This document shows, piece by piece, positions 56,424 to 64,000 of a stretch of DNA of 64,000 nucleotides. The notes under the pieces were generated by a model. It was not told where the DNA came from, did no database searches, and saw nothing but the letters and a program-made list of their open reading frames with translations. Origin of the DNA: Trichosporon coremiiforme. Its lineage: Eukaryota > Basidiomycota > Tremellomycetes > Trichosporonales > Trichosporonaceae. Both the position numbers and the translations under genes were made by a program. Position 1 is the stretch's first letter. The number at the start of each line of letters is the position of its first letter. The stretch covers positions 567,085 to 631,084 of the forward strand of contig BCJJ01000010.1 in the NCBI GenBank assembly GCA_039545355.1, given 5' to 3'.

Positions 56424-58289
56424 ATGTCGAAGTACGACGACGAGAAGGTGACCTCAGGCAAGGCGGAGGTCACGAGTGCGGAAATCTATGATCCATCCCT
56501 CGAGAGCATTTGGACGCGTCTCGGCCTCAACTTTGAAAGCTTCAAGCCTGCTCCCGCGACGACCAAGGGTATCGTGACCCACGGAGACATCCCTATCGAG
56601 CTCGACCTGTACGACAATGGCCTTCTGCAGCAGAAGATGAAGCCGCGGCATCTGCAGATGATCGCCGCCGGAGGTGCGATCGGAACAGGTCTCTTTGTCG
56701 GAACGGGTGGTGCGCTTGCGACTGGTGGACCGGCGGGTATCGTCCTCGGCTGGCTCATCATGGGCTTCATGGTGGTGAATGTGAGTTGCGGAAGCAAATT
56801 CACCCACCTCCACCACTTTTGAAACACGTAACCCATTGTGGCTAACGTCAGATCACTCAAGCACTCGGAGAACTCTCAACACTTTACCCCGTCGACGGCG
56901 GTTTCTTCACTCTTGTCTGCCGTTTCCTTGATCCTTCGTTAGGTGCTGCGCTTGGTTTCAACTACGCCTTCCAATGGTTGTGCACGTTGCCTTTAGAATT
57001 GACGGTTGCGGCGTCCACCGTCATGTTCTGGGACAATCCGGTCCCTCTGGCCGCCTGGATCACGATCTTCTGGGTAGTCATTATCCTAGGCGTTCTTTTC
57101 GGAACCCTCGGTTACGCCGAGGAGGAGTTCTGGACCGTGGGTATTGAGAGGGACACCCGGACGCTGACCTATCCAGTCTTCCCTGAAGATCCTGGTTATC
57201 TTCATTTTCGTCTTCGTGGCCGTCATCTGCGTGTGCGGAGGAGGTCCTTCTTCGGGCGAGTACGGCAGCTACGTCGGTGCCAAGTACTGGCACGACCCCG
57301 GCGCATTCGCCTACGGCTTCAAGGGCGTTTGCACCGTCTTCGTCACAGCCGCGTTCAGTTACTCGGGCTCTGAGCTCGTCTCCTTCGCCGCCTCTGAGAC
57401 TCCTGACCCGATGAAATCCATGCCGCGCGCCATCAAGGGCGTCATCTGGCGTGTGATTATCCTGTTCCTGGTTGTCGTTCTGATGATCAGTCTCGCCATC
57501 CCCTATAACGAGCCCCTTCTCCTCGAGGGCGAAGGAGCCAACGGCTCGCCCATGGTCATTCTCATGCGTAGGGCCAACATCAAGGGTCTTGACCATCTCG
57601 TCAATGCCACTGTCCTGATCGCTGTTCTCTCCATGGGCCTTTCGTGTGTCTATGGTGGTACCCGTCCCCTCCTCTCCCTCGCCAATCAAGGCTTCCTGCC
57701 CAAGATCTTCTGCTACGTTGACAAGTCTTCTCGCCCCCTCTTCTGCATTCTGGTCGTCATGATCCTCTCGCCTCTTGCCTATATCAACGTGGTCCCGGAC
57801 GTCGGCACTCAGGTCTTCGACTGGCTTATCGGTCTTTCCGGTCTCTCGACACTGTTCACGTGGCTCGCCGTGTGCATCACACACATCCGCTTCCGCCAGG
57901 CTTGGAAGGCCCAGGGTCACTCCGTCGATGAGCTTCCCTTCCGTGCCTTTGGCGGAATGTGGGGCAGTGTCGTCGGTGCCACTCTTGTGAGCCTCATTAT
58001 CATTTCTCAGTTCTACATCGCCGTATGGCCTGTTCACGACGGCTCAGAACCTACCACGCCTGGGGCACGTGCTCAATACTTTTTCATGATTTTCGTGTCT
58101 GTTCCTATTCTTATTCTGATGTGGGCGGGCTTCTGGCTTTGGAAGAAAACGAAGTTTTGGAAGGCTTCCGAAATCGACCTCAAAACCGGACGGAAAATTT
58201 GGCTTACTGCGGACGAGCTCAACGCCATGCGAGCTGCGCGACGCAATAAGACTTGGTACGCGCGTGTTTACCAGACTCTGTTCGCCTGA
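56424..58289 (+). CDS. amino-acid permease (APC superfamily, YAT/GAP1-like)
   Basis: Exons 56424..56780, 56852..57136 and 57177..58289 give 584 residues. Plasma-membrane amino-acid/H+ symporter with about 12 membrane segments. TM1 carries the family signature MIAAGGAIGTGLFVGTGGAL; others include ITQALGELSTLYPVDGGF, FQWLCTLPLELTVAA, ICVCGGGPSSGEYGSYVGAKYW, FSYSGSELVSFAASE and GLSGLSTLFTWLAVCITHIRFR. It ends in a charged cytosolic tail. The 40-nt intron 2 junction TGG ACC|TCT TCC CTG gives EEFWTSSLKILVIF, matching the family. Substrate range cannot be read from sequence; it resembles broad-range Gap1/Agp1 transporters. A 1.6-kb upstream gap suggests complex regulation. Confidence 0.92.
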
Positions 58290-58674
58290 TTGCGCTGTGG
58301 ACTCCGTTCAAGATGGCGAGTTTGACCGGATCTCGTAAAGAATCGAATTATGGAAATGGTGCCACAGCCACGTGGCACCGTTAATTTGCTCTCGTGCCCG
58401 CTTGTCGCGCCTGACCTTCCTCTGGTTGCGTCCCCCTCACCCACTGGCGCCACCCATCACCATCTCGACACTGTCAACCTCGTCTCATCCTCCTCATCGC
58501 TCTCACATCCACGTTTGCTCCGTCCCATTTGTTACCTATGTCTCTCTCTCATCAAAACATATCGCAAGTCATCAAAACACTGTGCACCTCCTGAGTAAGC
58601 ACAATCACAGGGTTCCCGTATTCGCATCCTCTTCATTGTTCAACCATGTATTTATCCTGTGCCATGTCCTTCCC
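58290..58674. other. permease / GDPD convergent 3' region
   Basis: 385 bp of shared 3' flank between convergent genes; C/T-rich in the middle. No gene seen. Confidence 0.5.
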
Positions 58675-60186
58675 TCACTTGAGACCGAAGCAGTTGGCGT
58701 AGAACGTGACGGTTCCAGACCAGTCGGCGAACATCTTCTTGACGCCGACCTGTTGGGCCATGACATCGATGGCGTGATACAAGTCGCCGTCGCGGTGGAG
58801 ACCATCGAGGAAAGTCTCGTAGTAGTAGTCCTTGGTCTCCTTGGCCTGCTTCACGGGGGGGCTGCGGTCGAGGGACCAGGTGATGATGTCGAAGCCGAGC
58901 TCCTTCGCCTTCTTGGCGTACTCAGAAGGAACGATGGTGCCGTTCTGGGCATCAAGGAGGTAGGGCGTGGGTGGTGCGAGGATCTTGACGCCGTCCTTCT
59001 TGTACTGGGTCAGTTTGAGTGAAGCCTGGTCGATTGGCAGGGTTTCGTCAAGGAGCACAGCCTGCTTGCCGTACTTGCCCGCATTCTTGATCCAGTACAG
59101 GATGTCGGGGTAGTGGAAGCTCTGCGGCCAAAACTTCTTTGGGTTGACGCCGCAGTCGCGGTACGTGTCGATGAGCTGCTGGGCATACTTCTCCTGGGTG
59201 TAGTCGTCCTTGAAGGGCATGGGGACCTCGGGGAGCTTCAGCTCGGGAGTGTGTTCGAGGCCGAGCTTCTCAACCATGGCGATGTGGTCCTTCAGGCTCA
59301 TCAGGGTGCCGCACTGGTTGTAGAGCGTTGTGCGCCACGTGGGGACGTTGCCGAGGTAGTCCTCGGGTGTTGTCGCGGACGCGTTGAAGCTGTCCATCTT
59401 ACCGCACAGCGAGAGGACCTCCTCAAGCGTGAAGTCGGAAGTGCAGCACCTGGCCTTGGCGGTCGAGTTGGCCGTCGCCGGCTGGAACGGTGTCGTGCAC
59501 TTCTTGCCGAGCTCGGTCGCAACAACGTTGGTCGTAGTGTGGAGGTCACACTGCGAATGGCGGCATACAAGCTCGAGGTCGGACGTGAAGGCGACGTCAC
59601 ACTCTGGTTGTTAGCGGGTATTCCATCGCCGAAGTCTTCGCTGAAGCATCGGCAATCAGACCTTGCGCCTGCAAACAGCAAGCCCAAATGGCAAGCCATC
59701 TATTCCTACGCCCTCCTCTCATCAACCTCGTCCATGCCAATTCAGCACCCTCTCACCATCCCAACCAAGCATCTTCTCCTCAATCAACTTAGCGTCCTCT
59801 CATCATCCAAATTTCTCTCACTCACCGAGAACGCCAGCACCCATGCGCGCACCAGCGAGGTTGGACTGGACGGTGTGCTCAGGGAACTGGAGGGTGCCTC
59901 CGCCGCGGTGTCCGATGCTCCAGTGCGAGGTCCTGGCCGGCTTCTCCGTGCACTTCTGCAGCTTGTCCTTGAGGGGTGAGGGCTCGAGGTCATCGACGAG
60001 GTAGTACGGACGGGGACCGAGCTGGACGTTCTTGATCTTGCGGATGGCGTTGAGGTCGAAATCGCGGTGCGCCTTGGGGTCGATGCGCTTGCTGAGCTCC
60101 GGGTTTGTGAGCTGGCGCAGCTCGTGCTCCATGTGGGGAGCAGCCAGCGATCCGCCGGCGAGCAGGAGGAGGGTCAAGAGTTGCAT
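58675..60186 (-). CDS. secreted glycerophosphodiester phosphodiesterase-like protein
   Basis: Exons 60186..59826 and 59603..58675 around a 222-nt intron give 429 residues. A signal peptide (MQLLTLLLLAGGSLAAP) precedes a TIM-barrel GDPD domain. Catalytic features of the family are intact: the first His-Arg pair in IGHRGGGTLQFPEHT, the metal ligands in the split segment LECDVAFTSD (codon G|AG spans the intron) and the second His in LVCRHSQCDLHTTTNVV. It probably hydrolyses glycerophosphodiesters outside the cell, supplying phosphate or glycerol phosphate. Six or more Cys suit an extracellular fold. No GPI tail. Homologues in fungi are mostly uncharacterised; activity is inferred from motifs. 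Confidence 0.85.
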
Positions 60187-61240
60187 CTGGTGTCAGCATG
60201 TTCTCTTTCGATCTTCCGCTTTAGATTCGGGCTGGTGTGCCTCAGCGGGAACTGCGGGGCTGGCAACAGGCATCCGCGTCGTGATGTCACTCACTGTTAT
60301 CAGTGATCGATCAAGAAGCCGAGGTATCCGCTTGCGATTCCGACTTTTCTGTTGCGGTCAATCCAATCCTTCGTCGGACTGGGGTCTTTCGATGGAGAAG
60401 AAGCATGGACGCTCGGCCCTTTATACGGGGGAGGGTCACCTGCTCCATGATCGTGACCGGGTTCGGGGTCGCTGAACCCCGACTTACCTGGAGACCTGAC
60501 ATCCGGTCATCCGACAGAACCCCCAAATTGCAATGTCTCATTCACACGTTCGTTCACCGCTCGATTCGGTCCTCTCACAACAATCCGTCACGGCGAGCCA
60601 GGGACGGCGCTCCTGCACGAGTATGGATGGGGATGCCGCCGGTAGGTACCCACTCGCAGTGCATGGTGCCAAGGCGACAACTGTTCGGTCGAGGTTGTTC
60701 GCAAGCACAAATCCCAGAGAGTATGGCGCTAAATAGATGTCTCAGCGCCATTGCCCAGTGCGGAGGGTGTAGGAGGACCAGTGTCACGGAATACGGCCGC
60801 CGAACTCTGATTCTTATCTCTGGTCACGCACCCACGTGCCTGCCGTCATCTCGTGACTGGATGGTTTAGCTGCTTCTCACTGCTCCACCGAAGTCGACCG
60901 ATTTGCCGGCTCCTGCTGAGCTTGGCGCTCGGGCGGGGACCAGAGCGCTCGAGCTCGGATGGCGGGGCAATCGATCTCTGCCGGTGGCTAGCCAGAAAGT
61001 CCACTAGTACGGGGACTTACTAGCCAACCAGCACGCAGTCCAGACAGCAAGCAGGCAAGCGAGCGAGCGGGCAGGAAGGAAGGGCAGGAAGGAAGGGCAG
61101 GCAAGGAAACTGGTAAGCACATAGCGGGACAGTCGTATCGTCCTAGACCTTCAAACTTCCATCATACATGCATGCGACACTTGACACTCCTGACATCTAC
61201 CGAACTCCGTATTCTAGACTTGACAAACAAAATGGCGGGT
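60187..61240. other. GDPD upstream / GET4 downstream region
   Basis: 1.05 kb. Purine-rich stretch with short near-repeats of GGCAGGAAGGAAG at about 61069-61098 and GCAAGCAG/GCAAGCGA words at 61045-61070. Otherwise nothing recognised. Confidence 0.5.
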
Positions 61241-62744
61241 CTATCGCGCCGCGCCGAGGGCGCCGAGACCGCCGCCGCCGCCGAACAGACTGCCCATGAG
61301 GTTCTGAAGCATGTCGTTACCGCCGCGCTGCGGGATGAGGAAGATGTTGGCCGAGATGGCCTCGAGGCACTGGAAGTCAGCTATCGGCACACGACCTTCC
61401 AAGCAGCTCGTTCTAGCTCTGTTATTCTGCGTACTCACCTCATGCACGTCCTTCTGCGCGAGCACGCCGTTGTTCCCCGCAAGCCTTCGGTAGCGGTGGA
61501 GCAGGCTTTGCCATTCCTTGGCGACGCCTCCATCCGTCCCGCGGGCCTGGACCGGACTCGTCCCCGGGCTGGGCGCGCGCTGCACAGTGGCAACAGCGAG
61601 CTGGAGGAAATTCACAGTCGAAGACGTCGTAAGCTGCACACCACCCTCGGAGCCGATGAAGAAGTCAGATCCAATTTTGCTCGAGGGCGAGGACAGGAGC
61701 GAGAGGAACTGGGCCAGGAACGTGGACGCGGCAAGGAGGTTCGGAGGCGACACGGCCAGCCACGGGAGCACGCCGCGCACGGCGTAGTTGCCCACGGCGC
61801 CGGGGCCGTCGACACCCTCAGAGGACCAGGCGTACATCATCTCGGCGAGCGTGCGCGCCGCGTCTCGCGTTCCGCTGGCGAGTAGGTGCGGCTCGGCGAC
61901 CTCGAAGTTGCCGTCTGATGTTAGCTGCGCGTTTCCGACCGAAAAGCTTGCTCCTTGCCCTCCCCGCCCCTTCTCCCCGCTTTGCCGCACACTGAGCGGG
62001 TCGCGCTGGACTTCGTAGGAAGGTGGGGCAAGGAAGAGAGAGGAACCGGGAGAACGCTCGCTGCGTTCGGCTTCACTCACCCTTGAAAGACAGCTCGCCG
62101 AGGTACTGCTGCAGCTGGGGGTCGCCCGGGGGACAGTCGGGCGAGGACGACCACTTGACGGCCGCATCGGAGAGCTTTTTGCGCCACGGGCCCGGCGGCG
62201 TGAGTGCGATGAGCTGGGTTACGGAGGCTGCGCGTTAGCTGGATCGTGCGTTCACGAAGCTGTCATTCCCCATCTCCATCACTCCTTTACCAAGCTCCAT
62301 GACCTGGCAACGCTCGCTGCTGTGACCGCAGTGCGCTTGGTTTGCGCGCGTAATCTCAGCCAGTTCACAACCAGCCTCTCCACGTTCAGCTCGCAGCAGC
62401 AAGCTGCTCAGCCTTCCTACCCCTCTTGTCTACGAACCGCTCACTGCGTTCGTGTTTCGCTCGTACTCACCCCTGCTCTTATCGTCGACCTTGACGCCCG
62501 CCTCGCCCATAATCTCAATCATGCGCACGCCGAGTTCGGCACCACTAGCAGTGTCGCCCGCCTTGAGCAGCTCGCGCGCCACATTGAACAGGATCTCGCA
62601 GGCAAGCTCGCCCTGCCCGTTCCGGACCAGGCGCGCCGTCGTCGTCAACGCCTTCTGGTGCGCCGAGTAGGGGTTTGGCGGGTCTGCGCGGAGCAGGTTC
62701 AGAATCGGTGGGAGGAGCTTGTCGAGGGAGGGTTTGGGCGGCAT
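61241..62744 (-). CDS. GET4: GET pathway protein Get4 (TRC35)
   Basis: Exons on the minus strand: 62744..62471, 62227..62081, 61914..61439 and 61369..61241, giving 341 residues. Get4 forms a helical-repeat scaffold with Get5 that hands tail-anchored membrane proteins from Sgt2 to Get3. Family features: ELACEILFNVARELLKAGDTASGAELGVRMIEI, VTQLIALTPPGPWRKKLSDAAVKWSS, GDPQLQQYLGELSFKDGNFEVAEPHLLASG, AEMMYAWSSEG and FLQLAVATVQR. It ends in a Gly-rich tail (MGSLFGGGGGLGALGAAR). Introns are 243, 166 and 69 nt, longer than average here; all phases agree. Confidence 0.88.
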
Positions 62745-62996
62745 TATCGCTAATGGGGTAAGGTAGAGATGGAGGAGATGTGCAAAGAAGGAAGGGAGGG
62801 GGATCGACGAGGGCTGAGCTCGGTGGAATGACGCGAGGACGTTCGAAGGGCGTGCCTGGCGGGCAGGTCACGTGGCGGCCATCAACATCAGTTAGTAGTA
62901 ATCTCGATTTGAGACTTCAGCGTATGCATGCAGCGAGAGGAGATAGGCTATAAGATGTGCATATGCGCATGTGGTTCTACTATTTATGGAAACTCC

Positions 62997-64000
62997 TCAC
63001 TCGCTGTCGCTTTCCTCCTCCTCTTCTTCGGACTCGTCGTCACTGGCATCCAGGGCGGCGAAGAAGCCCGCGTTGTTCGCAGCCTTGAACCCCACCTTAT
63101 CCTCCTCGCTGCTCTCCTCTTCACTCTCCACTTCCTCCTCAGATTCTTCCTCGCTGTGCTCCTCCTCACTGGCAGGACGAGTCTCCTCCCCGTCCTCGCG
63201 CTCCTCGAGCGGCGTGCTGTCCAGCCAGATACCCTTACCCTTCTCACTTCCCCCCGAGGGCCAGAATCCCCATCTCACGCGTCCGTCAGCGAGCGCACGC
63301 ATCATCCCGTTTGCGGCGCGGTTGGTGTCCGGTCGTCCTCCCTTTGCGGTAACTGTGGATCAGTTAAGAACAACGGTGTGCAAGCTGGGAAACTTACCGA
63401 AGCCACGCTCGATGGCACGCTCCTCGAGCAGCTCTCCGGCCGTGATCTCGGGCGCCTTCTTCGGAGCGGGCGAAGGACGCTCGCCGCGTCCCGCGTCCTC
63501 GCGCCAGGTCTTCTTTGCCTCGTGGTCGTCTTCCTCGTCCTCGGGCAGAGGGATCTTGAAAATCGTCTCGAGAGGAAGGTGGTTGCCCGCAAAGTGGATA
63601 CAGGACGGCAGAGAAGGAATCTGTGCGATGGGCAGGACTGTTTGTCAGCTGGACGAAATATGATGCGCAGCTGGTAAATACGTACCTCCGGCAATCGCCT
63701 GGATCTCCATCGGTACCAGGGAGGGACACACGAGACCAGGACAGTCGACAATCTTGATGTCCTTGTTGCTGCCCCAGAAGATAGTCTGGAAGTGCTTCGT
63801 TTTGCCCGGAGTCTTGGACGCGCGGACACGGGTGCTTCCCAGAAGAGCGTTCAGGAGAGAGCTCTTGCCTACGTTGGGCTGGCCGATCAGGCCGATCGTG
63901 AGGGGCAGAGTAGAGGGATCCGGGCGGGTGAACTCGTTGTCCGTCTCATCCTTTTCGTTCTCCTGCTCCGTGTCCGACTCCTTCTCCTGTCTGAGCGCCT
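62997..64000 (-). CDS. GNL1-like circularly permuted GTPase, N-terminal part beyond window
   Basis: Visible exons on the minus strand: >64000..63686, 63637..63398 and 63352..62997. YlqF/GNL1-type GTPase of the MMR1/HSR1 family. G1 is GLIGQPNVGKSSLLNALLGS, the following switch RASKTPGKTKHFQT, G3 DCPGLVCPSLVP, then IQAIAGVLPIAQIPSLPSCIHF. In this permuted family G4 (NKxD) lies upstream, outside the window. CPSLVPMEIQAIAG favours GNL1 over Lsg1/Nog2. The C-terminus is highly acidic (EEEHSEEESEEEVESEEES, ending EEEEEESDSE) after the conserved RGRPDTNRA-like segment GGRPDTNRAANGMM. GNL1-like GTPases are linked to ribosome biogenesis; the specific role is not certain. Confidence 0.88.

Overview
The window reads as nuclear DNA of a basidiomycete yeast, most likely a Tremellomycete close to Trichosporonales or Cryptococcus. 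This rests on the gene types (an MP88-type GPI mannoprotein, fused tryptophan synthase, a huge basidiomycete-style PH-domain protein), high GC with C/G-ending codons, and very regular introns. Typical introns are 33-60 nt with GTGAGT or GTAAGT donors, a CTGAC/CTAAC branch site and a CAG acceptor. Placement below class is inference. I recognise about 23 protein genes, one probable zinc-finger pseudogene and two intron-containing tRNAs. Exon models were built by hand from splice motifs, phase continuity and family conservation.

Left third (1-24,200): SER33-type phosphoglycerate dehydrogenase (+, 5' end outside), ATG13 (+), NTA1 (-), tRNA-Thr(UGU), a GPI mannoprotein (-), MSH2 (-), RAD23 (-), RPL35 (+), a small secreted Cys-rich protein (-), an RRN11-like Pol I factor (-), TIF1/eIF4A (+) and PET100 (-). 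Middle (24,400-46,000): SSL2/XPB (+), a hairpin-dense gap that could hold a structured RNA, SOF1/DCAF13 (+), one 12.9-kb gene for a ~4,170-residue PH-domain protein of unknown function (+), and RSA3 (-). Right third (46,100-64,000): TRP5-type bifunctional tryptophan synthase (+), RIB7 (-), PAT1 (+), tRNA-Asn(GUU), a decayed zinc-finger gene (-), an amino-acid permease (+), a secreted GDPD-like phosphodiesterase (-), GET4 (-) and a GNL1-like GTPase (-, running off the right edge).

This is ordinary housekeeping chromatin with no clustered pathway. Several genes share themes: rRNA and ribosome production (RRN11, SOF1, RSA3, RPL35, the GNL1-like GTPase), DNA repair (MSH2, RAD23, SSL2), mRNA fate (TIF1, PAT1) and autophagy or protein turnover (ATG13, NTA1, RAD23, GET4).

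The most notable observations are: the giant PH protein; the two unusually long RPL35 introns, each closed by perfect nested inverted repeats that bring the splice sites to near-normal distance (similar hairpins sit in long introns of ATG13, SOF1 and TIF1); extremely short exons (3, 6, 8, 8 and 13 nt); 33-39-nt stop-free in-frame introns that defeat ORF calling, one lying directly beside the catalytic Cys of NTA1; and minimal uORFs ahead of ATG13 and SSL2.
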